A DNA stretch of 64,000 nucleotides from Acholoe squamosa (Eukaryota > Annelida > Polychaeta > Phyllodocida > Polynoidae): positions 43,334,599-43,398,598 of the forward strand of contig OX439052.1 in assembly GCA_949317995.1 (NCBI GenBank), written 5' to 3'. The notes under the pieces are model-generated. The model saw nothing but the letters and a program-made list of their open reading frames with translations, did no database searches and was not told the origin of the DNA. This document shows, in pieces, positions 40,569 through 50,937 of this stretch. A program made the position numbers and the translations under genes. The number at the start of each line of letters is the position of its first letter. Position 1 is the stretch's first letter.

Positions 40569-41256
40569 GGTGACCCTGATCTACAGCATGATACACAGCT
40601 GCTGCTCTGGCGAGTTACTCACCAGACCCATGATGCACTTGCTGACCCCAATACAGAACATGATGCATGGCTTCAGGTTCGGCAAGTTACTCACCAGACC
40701 CATGATGTATTCGCTGACCCCAATACAGAGCATGATACACAGCTGCAGCTTCGGCAAGTTACTCACCAGACCCATGATGTATTCGCCAGGGATGTAAGTC
40801 TTCAGGATTTATCAGGATTTTCTGATTTCTGAAATTTTTGAATGACATTTATTTTCCTTACATGAGTGGTAAGGAGGGCTGTTTGTGAAAAATAGAAGGC
40901 TTTTATATAAAGTGAACTTATGGTTCCTGATTTTTGCCTATTCCTGACTTACATCCCTGATTCGCTGACCCCAATACAGAGCATGATGCACGGCTTCAGG
41001 TTCGGCAAGTTACTCACCAGACTCATGATGTATTCGCTGACCCCAATACAGAGCATGATGCACGGCTTCAGGTTCGGCAAGTTACTCACCAGACCCATGA
41101 TGTATTCGCTGACCCCAATACAGAGCATAATGCACGGCTTCAGCTTCGGCAAGTTACTCACCAGACCCATGATGTATTCGCTGACCCCAATACAGAGCAT
41201 GCTGCTTGGCGCTAGCTGCAGCGAGTTACTCACCAGACCCATGATGCGTCATGCTG
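40569..41256 (+). repeat. 72-bp tandem array from palTTAA module D, interrupted by a MITE
   Basis: The unit contains GCTGACCCCAATACAGAGCA, TGATGCACGGCTTC and GGCAAGTTACTCACCAGACC. GCTGACC starts at 40641, 40713, 40964, 41036, 41108 and 41180 (period 72 either side of the insertion). Seven to eight units, with open frames on both strands that are artefacts. Confidence 0.9.
40787..40959. mobile_element. 173-bp MITE with 14-bp TIRs and ATTCGC target duplication
   Basis: CAGGGATGTAAGTC (40787-40800) and GACTTACATCCCTG (40946-40959) are exact complements. ATTCGC at 40781-40786 and 40960-40965 is the duplicated target; uninterrupted array units read TATTCGCTGACCCC, proving the insertion point. Confidence 0.92.
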
Positions 41257-41363
41257 ATCCGGATACAAAACATGATGCACATTATCTTCTATGTGAATCT
41301 GAGGCTCCTGTGCCTTACAGAACCAGCCCGAAGTCTGGGTGTGTCTTACAGGTGGAGTATCAT

Positions 41364-41567
41364 CCCTTTAAAGGCCGCTGATGCAGGAGTGCATCATGCC
41401 CATTGGTCGTCATGGTGCAGCAATGAAGTGCTGGCAAGACTACTTGCCAGCACTTTATTGCAGCATCATGCCGACCCTACAGGGTTGATGCAGACAATCC
41501 TGGAGGGTCGGCATGATGCTCCAATGTACATCATGCATTAATGCATCAGCGATCCTTAAAGGGTTAA
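41364..41567 (+). repeat. palTTAA element, complete
   Basis: CCCTTTAAAGGCCGCTGATG start; module B hairpin GCAATGAAGTGCTGGCAAG / CTTGCCAGCACTTTATTGC; module C hairpin; right end CATCAGCGATCCTTAAAGGG-TTAA (41564-41567). Confidence 0.85.
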
Positions 41568-41980
41568 ACCTATAAAAAGAATCAAGCCCCACCTGTGCCT
41601 TATATAGCATTTCTTAGTTATGCATAAAATTATAGAAAATGAGTCTAGACCCTTAAAATCAACAGGGTGACATCGCATGCTCTTAAAATCGACATGTCAC
41701 ATGGAGGTTAGTTACAAAGACAAAAAAAGATGGAAATTTAGTGTCATGTCACATGGCCTTTTCTTAAGATCAACATGTGACATGGGGAACCCCTCTTCTA
41801 GACCCCCAGAAGGTCTTGCACAAACTCAAATGTGCCTTACACGCGAGGTAGTACAGTAGTTAACTTGCCAAGGAAAGATAACAAAATTACTTCATTTTGG
41901 AACTGTCTTTTTTTTTTTTATTTTGGGGCCCCTGACTGTGTGTTTTATTTACAAGACAGCTCCATTTTTTATCCTTGCAG
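41568..41980. other. Unique sequence with a short direct repeat
   Basis: CTTAAAATCGACATGTCACA (41681) and CTTAAGATCAACATGTGACA (41763) form a diverged direct repeat of about 25 bp. No gene recognised. Confidence 0.45.
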
Positions 41981-42053
41981 AAATAATGGCCAAATGTCAA
42001 CGTCCCAGAAATCCAGGACAGCTTTGTTTTGCGGTTCAAAGATTTGACATTCA
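41981..42053 (+). CDS. Candidate short exon
   Basis: The acceptor-like tract CCATTTTTTATCCTTGCAG ends at 41980. The exon ends at CATTCA|GTGAGTT, a good donor. Only one frame is open throughout; it has an ATG at 41986 and reads MAKCQRPRNPGQLCFAVQRF plus DI. Both splice signals are strong for so short a stretch, but the peptide is unknown to me and no partner exon is assigned. It lies 4.9 kb downstream of the 37.09-kb candidate on the same strand; linkage is speculation. Confidence 0.28.
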
Positions 42054-42154
42054 GTGAGTTAAAATAAATTCACTATGGATGAACTTGATTATTTACAGTT
42101 GTGTTCTGTGGTAATTTTGTTTGGCTGGATCTTTGGTATGACATTATTAACAAC

Positions 42155-42480
42155 GGGCGTAGGGAAAGGGGGGGGGGCTCTGGGCCCTATAATCATAAAG
42201 AGGGGGGGGGGCTGAGTATGCTTGGGCTCCACAAAATTTGCCAAGAACTCATGGTAAAATGGAAAAGAAGCTAATACTTAAATTAGATAAAACTTGAATT
42301 AGATCAATATTGTATTGAGATAGGGAAAATGGGGGCCTGAGGCTAAAATCAGATCCAAAATTAAGCAAAAAATACTTTTCTATACAAATTCTATACACAA
42401 ATGTATATATGTGTCCTCGCTCTTGAGCCGACAAATCAAGGTGGTCACGATGGGGCCCTTGCTGGGCTCCCTCAATGAAG
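42155..42480 (+). repeat. G-rich dispersed repeat (GGGCGTAGG family), copy 1
   Basis: GGGCGTAGGGAAAGGGGGGG, CTGGGCCCTATAATCATAAA, AAAATTTGCCAAGAACTCAT, GATAGGGAAAATGGG, CAAAAAATACTTTTCTATAC. The same order of words is found at 47.97-48.24 kb. Confidence 0.7.
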
Positions 42481-42954
42481 ATTTGCTTCCTGCAGCTCTG
42501 TTAACTGTTAAGAGTTTTAGGAGCTAGGATGAATTAAGGCATTTGAGGGATGTCGAAATTGAGACAAAATTTGAAATTCTTCCTCAAATAAAAGTGTATT
42601 TATAGTATGTGTAAATAAAGATTTGTGCTAGCCATGTAGCCTGGAATCTATAGATCATAGAGTTATGTCATGGCTGATACGAACGTCACAAGGGCTATAG
42701 ATTAGTACTAGAACCGCCATATTCAATGGGGGGGGGGCATTGAATACAATGTGTCCATATTCAATGGGTGTCCGCCATCTTGGATTTAGAACAGATCTGA
42801 GCTGTTTTTCTTTATTTAAATGCAAAATAACCCCCTAGGCCATGACATAAATGCAAATGTCCACTTCCATGGGATTTTTTACATCGTATTCCCCGAGGTG
42901 GGACTGGCGTATCCCACAAAGCCATTATTTGCTTATGTTTTTTATACATTGTCA
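42481..42954. other. No gene recognised
   Basis: CCATATTCAATGGG occurs twice (42718 and 42762) with an inverted CATTGAATAC between, next to CCGCCATCTTGG, a YY1-like site. A 96-codon frame at 42820 runs into the F1 copy and is unlikely to code. Confidence 0.4.
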
Positions 42955-43290
42955 GTCTATATGAACCGTATTTCCCCTCAGACATTCAGTCCTACAGATT
43001 TTATTGTTCTGCAGGCCAAGATTGATTTTGGCAGGACTGAATGCCTCAAGATTATCATTATCAGGAAAGAACAAGAAGTAACTCATTATTTTAATCATCT
43101 TACTCTTTAAACCTTAACACTCAGTAATGCCTTTTGTTTTAGGCTGTACAAACCTTAACAATCGTCCAACTTGCAAGCCATGAAAACTTAAATATAGCCC
43201 AACGTTCCAATATTACATCCAGACATTCCGTCTGGTAGTCTGGCAATTTCCGCTCGCCCGGCAGTGATTTTGGCAGCAAAACCCAATGTC
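42955..43290 (-). repeat. F1 family copy 3, inverted
   Basis: Reverse complement shows CCAAAATCACTGCCGGGC, ACGGAATGTCTGGATG, AACAAAAGGCATTACTGAG, AGTCCTGCCAAAATCAATC, GCCTGCAGAACAATAAAATC in the F1 order. Confidence 0.75.
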
Positions 43291-43529
43291 TGGCGATTTT
43301 TCGTATTGACTGCAAGATATACCCTTTCCAGTGCCAGGTTGACGCTTTTTGGCATCAGTGTTAAAATATAGGCATACCATTTGGAAAAAGATTTTCCTGT
43401 TTTTTTGTGATGGTTAACCCATGTGTTAACCACTCAGCATGGGCAATAACTTGCTCTCCAAGCAGATGTGTTAAGGTGTTAACCAGAAAGTATGGGACTA
43501 CACTACAACCTGATTTTACTACTTAACAT
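43291..43529. other. No gene recognised
   Basis: Contains GTTAACCCATGTGTTAACCA, a short near-palindrome around 43413-43433. Confidence 0.4.
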
Positions 43530-43680
43530 AATAAAACCTGCGTCTAAGCCACACCCATGCATAACCCATACACTAAGTTCTTAGTTTTGCCATAACCCAT
43601 AACCCATGCCCTCAGGAGTTTTCTATAGCTCACACCTGTGCTCTGAAATGTCCCAATTCCTTAGTCTGTATAGCCTATAT
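43530..43680 (-). repeat. AAGCCGCACCCTGA repeat family copy
   Basis: CTAAGCCACACCCATGCATA, then three variants of CATAACCCATA and CTCACACCTGTGCTCTGAAA. Diverged. Confidence 0.5.
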
Positions 43681-43681
43681 A

Positions 43682-43917
43682 ACCCTTCAAAGGCTGCTAA
43701 TGCCCATTGTTCGTCATGATGCACCAATGAAGTGCTGGCATGACTGCTCATGGAGCATCATGCTGACCCTCCAGGAGTATGTGTGTTAGGCTCGTAGGGT
43801 CGGCATGATGGCCCAATTAAGTGCTGGCGAGCAGTCTCCCCAGCACTTCATTGGTGCGACCAATGGGCATGATGCATTAATGCATTAGCGGCCCTTCAAA
43901 AGTAACACTCTGGATAC
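43682..43917 (+). repeat. palTTAA element, near complete
   Basis: CCCTTCAAAGGCTGCTAATG start, partial module B, module C hairpin, full module B (AAGTGCTGGCGAGCAG / CTCCCCAGCACTTCATTGG), right end GCATTAGCGGCCCTTCAAAAG. Confidence 0.75.
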
Positions 43918-45455
43918 ACCAAAATACTCTACACTGAGATCTGTATGAGCAAGTTCCATTGTGATAATATTAGAAACACACAACACTTTGATGGACAGAA
44001 ATGCCCAATTGATTTAAATGACAAACCTATGACATCAAAACAGAAGAGGATATCATTTCCCTACTCTGCCCCAGTCACTTCTCTGTACACAACCACCAAG
44101 TTAACTAATTTATTGGTCTACTAGATATCTAATTAACTCTAGACAAGCCTGCAGGATCCAAAAAAGTTGGATTCTGAGGGTAAGCTGCTCTCAACCTTCC
44201 TCTAAAGTCTCACCACCTTTCAAATCCTTCAATTGGAAGGAAATTAATCTCTCCCACAAGGATATTATTTAACCCTTTAAACCTTTGTGGGCCACTAATA
44301 TAGCAGTGCTTCATGCCCATTGGTCGGTAAGATGTATGTGGTTGATACACTCGTGGGTTAGCATGATGCACCAATGAAGCACTAGTGAGTCTGTTTCATT
44401 GGTGCATTATCCTGACCAATAGGCATGAGGCATTCCTGAATTAGCGGCCCTTTAAGGGTTGACACTTTGAAAGATCTATTTATGTCTTAGGTTGATTTTT
44501 CATTAATTTAATATTGGCGATAAACGCGCTAAAGCCATACTAGTGTATCAAACCTACCGAGTGAGTTTGAATCAATCCTGCAGGACCAGCATGATATAAA
44601 TGGTATGATTTCTTGGCGATTTACTCGCTAGCGCTACAACTACTTAAGCATCATGACAACCAAAGGGCATGATGCATTAGAGCACCAGGCAGTCAGAAGG
44701 AATGAATGAAAAATAAAAACAAGATTTCATCAGTTGAATACTATTCTTTTACACAACATTTTCCATTCCTCCCTTCAGCCGTCAATGGCTTCAGAGTGCC
44801 TCAGTGAATAAGGCAGTGAAGGTTAGATTAATTGGCTATAAACCGTTGACCCCTTAAGGGGCCACTAATGCATTATTGCATCATGCCCATTGGTCATCAT
44901 GATGCATCAATGAAGTGCTTGCGAGACTACTCATGACGACCCTCCAGGACTTTGTGTTTCAAACCCATAGGGTTAGCATGATGCTCCAATGAAGTGCTGG
45001 CAAGCAATCTCCCAGGACTTCATTGGAGCATCATGACCACCAATAGGCTTGATGCACTCCTGCACCAGCGGCCTTTAAATGGTTAATTAAGGTAGGATGA
45101 TCCTATATTCTACCATGCCCTTTAGTCTTCAAGAAGCATGACTGCAGCCCTGGCAAATTACCCACCAGTTCAAATACATTGGGGCACAATTGACCCTTAA
45201 TTCTTTAAGGGCCACTGATGCATTAATGCATCATGCCCATTTGTCAGCATGAAGCATGAAAGCAGCCCTGTCGAGTAACTTGCCAGGGCTACATTCATGC
45301 ATCATGCCGACCCTACAGGACTGATATTCCTCCAGAGGACTGGCATGATTTCCAATGAGGTGCTGGTGAGCAATCTTGCCAGAACTTCATTGATGCATCA
45401 TGACTACCAATGGCCATGATGCATTAATGCATTAGCAGCCCTCCAAAAGATTAGT
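43918..45455 (-). repeat. Right arm of the 1.55-kb inverted duplication
   Basis: Reverse complement is colinear with 28387-29970. TGCCCAATTGATTTAAATGA (44006), CAAATCCTTCAATTGGAAGG (44221), GATTAATTGGCTATAAACCG (44827) and CATTGGGGCACAATTGACCC (45178) match the left-arm landmarks. It contains inverted palTTAA copies 44269-44462, 44846-45086 and 45197-45455. Differences are mostly point changes and small gaps. Confidence 0.85.
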
Positions 45456-45459
45456 AACA

Positions 45460-45560
45460 CTCTGGGTATAAGCTGCACCCTGAGTTCCTGGAGGTGCTAT
45501 AAGCCCCAACCAAGTGTCTGAAATGGTCTATAAGGTGGCATATATGCAGGATTTGGCTGT
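45460..45560 (+). repeat. AAGCCGCACCCTGA repeat family copy
   Basis: GTATAAGCTGCACCCTGAGT, TGGAGGTGCTATAAGCC and GTGTCTGAAATGGTCTATAA match the 12.3-kb copy in order and orientation. Confidence 0.6.
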
Positions 45561-45755
45561 ACTCAGGCATTGCATTGCCTTTGGCTTCATGATCCAAGCC
45601 CATCTATTAAGTAGCTCCCTAATTGGTTATAGTTTACGACAGGGTTGCTAACAATAACAAAAATTGGTCATTTGCGCCAAGGTGAAGATTCATGATCAGT
45701 TTCAATATGGCCGACTCAATCGTAAAGGGACTATTCAAAGGGCCATCTAGTGCTT

Positions 45756-45907
45756 TTAACCCTCTAAGGGCCGGAAATACAGGAGTGCACCATATTTCTT
45801 TATCAGCATGATACACCAATGAATCAGCATTCATTGGTGTATCATGCTGACCCTCCTGGAGTGTATCAATCTTGTAAGGTTGGCATGATGCACGAACGTA
45901 GCCCGGC
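45756..45907 (+). repeat. palTTAA element, left part
   Basis: TTAACCCTCTAAGGGCCGGA, a shortened module B (CACCAATGAATCAGCATTCATTGG), module C hairpin to GTTGGCATGATGCACGA. The right end is lost. Confidence 0.7.
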
Positions 45908-46750
45908 TTATATGCGGTGTTTCACTGTGGGTTGTGTGACACGAAATAGTGACAGAATCATAACTGACCGAATGGCTGAGGGCAATAGAGTTGGTCGTTT
46001 ATCTTTACATATCACCAGAACAAGCTCCAGTCCCACTTGCAGCCTATTGAATAAGGCAAGGGGGGGGGGGCACTTCATATGTGTTGGTACCACATGTGTG
46101 CGGCTTGCAAGGGCACTTTTTGACCAACATTCCCATAACAAAGGTCTACTTTGAGAAAATCCCCCTAATAAGGATCTACTTTTGAGTAAAAAGCCCACAT
46201 TTTGGGCAAACATTGCTGTGTTTTTTTGTTTTTTTTTGCAAGAACATTTTTTCAACAAATGGACATTTTGGAATCTATTTTCAAAATATGATTTTATCAA
46301 TCAGATTTGTCATCTAAAACGTGGAGTTTTGGGCTAAAAATGCCATCACAAGGGTGGACTTATGAGGGTAAACCCCATAACAAGTGCCCCCAGGGGAATA
46401 AGGTCTTGCCATATTTAAAACCTCTTTTAAATAAGTTGGGTGAACGGAAACCTTTTTTTTTTTGCCCCATTTGTCTCACAATCCCAGCGCCGAAGGCGCT
46501 GGTCATCCACTAATCATATACAGGGTCTGTCTCCCCTCCACCTGATGACTTACACCCAGGTCAAGTCCCCAAGGACTACTATGGGATGTCGGCCACCAAG
46601 CAGCCATTAACCTGCGCTGATTGGCTAATCAGTGTCACGTGATACATCCTGTGGGTGGCGCTGTAGTTGTTAACGTGGTGGACAAACCCATCATTTACCC
46701 TACAAGGCATCATTATGGATTGTATTCTTGTATGTCGCCTTATTATCGCC
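45908..46750. other. Unclassified segment
   Basis: Includes a poly-G run (46058-46070), AT-rich DNA with repeated ATAACAAAGGTCTACTTTGA / ATAAGGATCTACTTTTGA words, a perfect 7-bp hairpin CAGCGCC-GAA-GGCGCTG (46484-46500) and, at 46618-46643, a CCAAT/CACGTG pair. No gene recognised. Confidence 0.4.
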
Positions 46751-46751
46751 C

Positions 46752-47215
46752 CACTCTAAGAAATAACTGTTGAATCTACCAGGCATCCTTGTAAATTTGG
46801 GTAGTGAACCACCATGGTTGTAATGCATAAAGCTCACTGTAAAAAAATGTTGTCAATATAACGACGGAATCCTCGTCCCAAAGTTGCCAGAGATGCATCG
46901 TTATTTTCACAGAATGTCGTTATTTTCACAGAGATTCCTTGTACCACCATACTGCCACCTGTTTTTTTTTTAAAAAAAAAAACTACACTGGTTGCCAGTT
47001 TTATAATTACAGTGGTCAACGGTTCAGTTTTACAAGGATCCCTGGTAGATTCAACAGTTATTTTTTACAGTGCAGTGTAGCTTATACAAAGAAGCCCCAG
47101 CAGACAGTACAGTAATGTACTGGTTATAAGGAATCTCTGAAACTTTCGATGAAATCTCTTCCAAAAGTTGCCAGAGAACGGCCCTTGATTTGATGTTATT
47201 TTTTTTACGGTGCAG
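46752..47215 (+). mobile_element. MITE-220 copy 5 (+) interrupted by MITE-220 copy 6 (-)
   Basis: The outer copy runs 46752-46833 (AAATAACTGTTGAATCTACC) and resumes about 47075-47215 (GAAGCCCCAGCAGACAGTAC, ...TTTACGGTGCAG). The inner copy, 46834-47074, is inverted: CACTGTAAAAAAATGTTG at the left and GTTATTTTTTACAGTG at the right. A family member thus inserted into another member in opposite orientation. Confidence 0.8.
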
Positions 47216-47277
47216 ACTTGTACTGTTGAAGGCTCTGAGAGGGGTTTTAATGGACTATGGTCTGGTTTTTAGAATGC

Positions 47278-47330
47278 AGGAATGCAGCCCTGGTGCGTAA
47301 ATTCAACATGGCTGCATTCATGCATGGTAC
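47278..47330 (+). repeat. palTTAA module D fragment
   Basis: GGAATGCAGCCCTGGTGCGT pairs with CATGGCTGCATTCATGC. Confidence 0.6.
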
Positions 47331-47374
47331 GGATTCTATGGGATTTAGTGCTCTCGGAAAAGGGTCATCTTGGG

Positions 47375-47480
47375 GCTTCATTGTAGAAATTCCACTGTTT
47401 CAATGAATTGTAAATAAGGTGAATTAATGTATAGTTTACAGGGGTGCCTGGTAGATTCAATAGTCATTTTTTAGAGTGTT
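47375..47480 (-). mobile_element. MITE-220 family, partial copy 7
   Basis: GGGGCTTCATTGTAGAAATT, GGGGTGCCTGGTAGATTCAA, TAGTCATTTTTTAGAGTG. One half only. Confidence 0.65.
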
Positions 47481-47972
47481 CTTTGTTATTCTCATCATTT
47501 CATTGTGGATTTTAGGTCTAATATTAAATATTCAAAGTATGGTGTATATTTTTCTGAAAGCCCAAATTATTGAATAAGACCAAAAAGGACAAGATTGGAT
47601 GAGAATTGCCTACTTTGAGCCGCGAGAGTGCCGCGACACCCGACAACCAACTGAAAGTGATGGTTCCTGGCTACTTGACCCTTATACATGTTGTCACCCA
47701 GCCTTCCACATTCAAACGCAATTTAGATAAACATGTTAATAGATCTGTTGTGATTTCAGAAAGTTTTTTGTTTTTTTTTATCATGTATTCTAACACTTCA
47801 TCCTGTGCATATTTCTCATTTTGAGAAATCCCTTTTCTGAGGATATCACATACAAAATAGCAGGCAGAACGTGGCAGCCTGACATCAGTGTATTAAAAAC
47901 ATAAATGCAGCACTGGCAAGTTGCTCACCAAGGCCATGTTCAAGCAGCGAGACGCTTTAAGGCACAATTCCA
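47481..47972. other. No gene recognised
   Basis: A 72-codon frame at 47606 (+) has no recognisable features. A palTTAA module D scrap lies at 47903-47955. Confidence 0.4.
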
Positions 47973-47973
47973 G

Positions 47974-48240
47974 GGCGTAGGAAAAGGGGGGGGGGCAGGG
48001 GGGCCTGGGCCCCCTCAATCATAAAGGAGGGGGGGCTGTGTATGTCTGGGCACCCCCAAAATTTGCCAAGAATTCATGATTAATTGGACAAGAAGCAAAA
48101 ACTTTGCATTTCAATTGATTAATATAGTAATGGAATAGGGAAAATGGCCCTGAGCCTCAAATTAGATCTAAAATTCGACAAAAAAATACTTTTTTTACAC
48201 AAATTCTATATAGGTGTATATTATAGGCGTGGGTGTTTAG
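47974..48240 (+). repeat. G-rich dispersed repeat (GGGCGTAGG family), copy 2
   Basis: GGGCGTAGGAAAAGGGGGGG, CTCAATCATAAAGGAGG, AAAATTTGCCAAGAATTCAT, AATAGGGAAAATGGCCC, AAAATTCTATA-like end. Colinear with 42.16 kb. Confidence 0.7.
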
Positions 48241-48307
48241 GGGGGGAGGTAGTCCTTTTGTAACTGTACAGTGTCATTATGAAAATAATTATGCGACTCG
48301 TTTTGAC

Positions 48308-48472
48308 ACAACTGCATCTATGCATCAAACCTACCCTATTGCTCTGATACACTCGCGGTCGGCATGAGGCACTAATGCAGTGCTGGCGAGTAGACTCGCC
48401 AGCACTGCATTGGTGCATCATGATGACCAAGGAACTTGAACCTGAAAGCATCATGCGGCCCTTAAAGGGTTA
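48308..48472 (+). repeat. palTTAA element with strong module B hairpin
   Basis: ACTAATGCAGTGCTGGCGAG, TAGA, then CTCGCCAGCACTGCATTGGT. Right end GCGGCCCTTAAAGGG-TTAT. Confidence 0.75.
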
Positions 48473-49195
48473 TAGAAAAGCAGGGTGGGAGGGGGACGTG
48501 TCTGTCACTATTGTTGTTGGCGATAATAGAGCATTGTCAGCAACATCTCGCGTTATTGTACGAGATAACAGGACACCCCCTGGTGTGAGCAATCGGAACT
48601 TAATGATAAGACGGGGGCAGGGCAGTGGAGTGGGGATGGTGAGGGGTAAGTGGTTGGAGTGGTGGCAGAAAACCTGATAGAGACTATAGGAGATAGACAG
48701 AGCCACACATACTTATGAATAGATGCATAAGCCAACACCATTATCCAGCCCCCCATGGCCTCATACATAGGGTGTAGCACTTTGGATCAGAAGATTGCTG
48801 GTTCTATTTCCATCCATTCTGAGCTTTCTGGGTACCTCCCACTGTCAAAGCTTTATAGATATACCTGAACTGCTGTCACATATAAGAATAGTATATAAAA
48901 AGAACACTTTCAATGTTCAAGTGTCAATTCAGTGCCTTTATCGTCTGACAAAAGCACTCAGATTATCCAGTTTGGTACAGAAAATCGTTCCGAAATGTGT
49001 ATCGGTGGTATAACCATACATAGATGAATAAACCAGAGAGAGACAAATATGAGCAGAGGAGCTACGCCTGAAGTTGTAAGCCAAAATTAGAGAGTTGATA
49101 TACCATATTACAACTTCTATCAGGATCAGATTAGTTGATCAACGTGTGCAGGCTGACATAAACGACTCTGGGTTCTGATCTCGCACGGGTCTCGC
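48473..49195. other. No gene recognised
   Basis: Contains ACATCTCGCGTTATTGTACG, AGATAACA, a partial inverted pair. The overlapping frames of 70-100 codons on both strands show no domain. Confidence 0.4.
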
Positions 49196-49620
49196 ACCAG
49201 ACAGGCCGGCATGCAGGTAGGCAGACGGGTAGGAATGCATATATATGACTGGCATGCACAGGCAGGCAGGCGGATATACAGACAGGCAGGCAGACAGGCG
49301 GGCAGGCAGGCGTATAGGTAGGCAGGTGGGCAGGTTGGTAGACAGATGGGCTGGCAGGCAGGTAGGCAAACAGGCTGGCGGGCAGGCAGGTAGGCTGACT
49401 GATGAACAGGCAGGCAGACAGACATGCTGGCAAAGACAGGCTAGCGGGCGCGCAGGCAGACAGATGAACAGGCTGGCAGGGAGGCGGGCAGATTGGCAGA
49501 CAGACAGTCTCTCAGGAAGACAGACAGGTAGGCAGACAAATGGGCAGGCATACAAGATGGTTGCAAACAGGTGGGTGCAGCCGGTGGGCCGGTAGGCAGA
49601 CAGGCAGGAAGGAATGGAGA
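49196..49620. repeat. Degenerate (GGCA)n array
   Basis: About 100 imperfect GGCA/GACA/GGTA tetranucleotide units. Cysteine/proline-rich (CLPA) frames of 100-207 codons on the minus strand are by-products of the tetramer. Confidence 0.9.
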
Positions 49621-50243
49621 TAATGGAGATGGATTCTTGAGTGAGGTAGGATGGACAGGCAAGCATAAAGCGTAGGGTAGGAGGGTGGAAGGAAACTGTG
49701 AGTGTGAATGGAGAGTGACAAGATGGAGATAACAAAGGATGAGCAGGATAAAAATGGTACAAGACATTATGGTGTTATGTAGTGGGGGGGGGGGGCAGTG
49801 TATGCCCATCATGTCCTAAGTACCCACAGGGGAGGGGGGGGGTTACTCAGCACTGAGCAGGGATAGGAGTATTCAAGATTTTCCTTGAATTCAGGGATTT
49901 TCAAGTTCCAAATATCTATACATCCTAATGCATCGCTTCCCGCCCCCCCCCCTAGAATTGTCAGATGCCTTGATATTACCACAAAATTGGCCCCATTTGA
50001 CTCCCGTGTTGCCCCAATCTCTTTGTATAAAACAAGGTTGGCTGTAAAGACAACCTTTGCTACGGCAAAATAAAATAGGGTGGCTGTAGTTTTGCAGTGG
50101 GTACCTACCACCAAAGATTCAATACCCCCCCCCCCATTCCCAGTAGATGTGTAGTGAGGTAGAAGGGGACACTGTGCTCATGGTGGGTGGGTTGGTGGTG
50201 GGGAGGGGGGGTGGATCCATAGGAGGACGATAAAAGTGTATAC
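49621..50243. other. No gene recognised
   Basis: Several poly-G/poly-C runs (49785, 49831, 49945, 50127, 50203) and a TTCAAGATTTTCCTTGAA near-palindrome at 49873-49890. Confidence 0.4.
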
Positions 50244-50460
50244 ACTGCAAGAAATAACTGTTGAGTCTGTCAGAGGTCCTGGTAAAAAGGAAAAAAGAAT
50301 CACTGTTATTGCATTGCAATGAAGCAGTAGTATAGTTTCTCCAATTATGTAGTACATTATACACTATGGTACAAGGAATCCCCATGAAAATAACGATGGA
50401 TCTCTGGCAACTTTGAAACAAGGATTTTACCGTTATTTCGACCTCTTTTTAACAGTGTAC
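50244..50460 (+). mobile_element. MITE-220 family, copy 8
   Basis: CACTGCAAGAAATAACTGTT, GAGTCTGTCAGAGGTCC, AATCACTGTTATTGCATTGC, CTGGCAACTTTGAAACAAGG, TTTTTAACAGTGTAC. Confidence 0.75.
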
Positions 50461-50583
50461 TAATCTTGTATGACAAGATGGTTATTGTCACAATGATAAA
50501 GAACACAGAGAATGAGTGGACGTGTTATACACACACATCAGAATAGTGTATGTTTAACCCCTTATGGCCCAAAGCACGGCACT

Positions 50584-50688
50584 TTAACCCTTTAAGGACC
50601 ACTAGTCCTGAGTGGATCATGTCCAAAAGACCACTTATCTAGGAGTGCATCATACCCAATTTTTGGTGCGATGGACTAATAAAGTACT
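50584..50688 (+). repeat. palTTAA element, left part degenerate
   Basis: TTAACCCTTTAAGGACCACT then GTGCATCATACCCAATTTTT. It is cut by a 250-bp repeat starting at 50689. Confidence 0.65.
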
Positions 50689-50937
50689 CAGGCCTAGGTC
50701 AGTCGTTTCTGAAGCCTCCCCTGGCGGGAGGGTGATGTGGACAGAGGCAGTGGGGCTCTAAACCTCTGGGTAATAGAAAGTGACAGAGGAATTTCTCAAA
50801 GCCACAAAATCATTGATAAATTGGAAGAAAAATTTACAAAAAATCTAAAACAAATCAGGAATTGAAACTTGAGGAAATGTAGAAGAAAATAATCAGCCTA
50901 CTTAGTAATAGAAATTACCTTTTTAAGAAAAATAGAG
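50689..50937 (+). repeat. Direct repeat R, copy 1
   Basis: CAGGCCTAGGTCAGTCGTTT, CTCCCCTGGCGGGAGGGTGA, GGACAGAGGCAGTGGGGCTC, TTACTTAGTAATAGAAATTA-type end. Highly similar to 53655-53880. GGGAGGGTGATGTGGACAGA could be a retroposon head, but I cannot classify it. Confidence 0.8.

Noticed and set aside
40338-40832. 164-codon plus-strand frame
   Set aside because: Its second half is the 72-bp array and its end lies in an inserted MITE.
41845-41870. let-7-like word GAGGTAGTACAGTAGTTAAC
   Set aside because: The seed resemblance is partial and no complementary arm lies nearby to form a precursor hairpin.
49126-49762. Cysteine/proline-rich frames of 100-207 codons on the minus strand
   Set aside because: Products of the degenerate GGCA array, open in all three frames.
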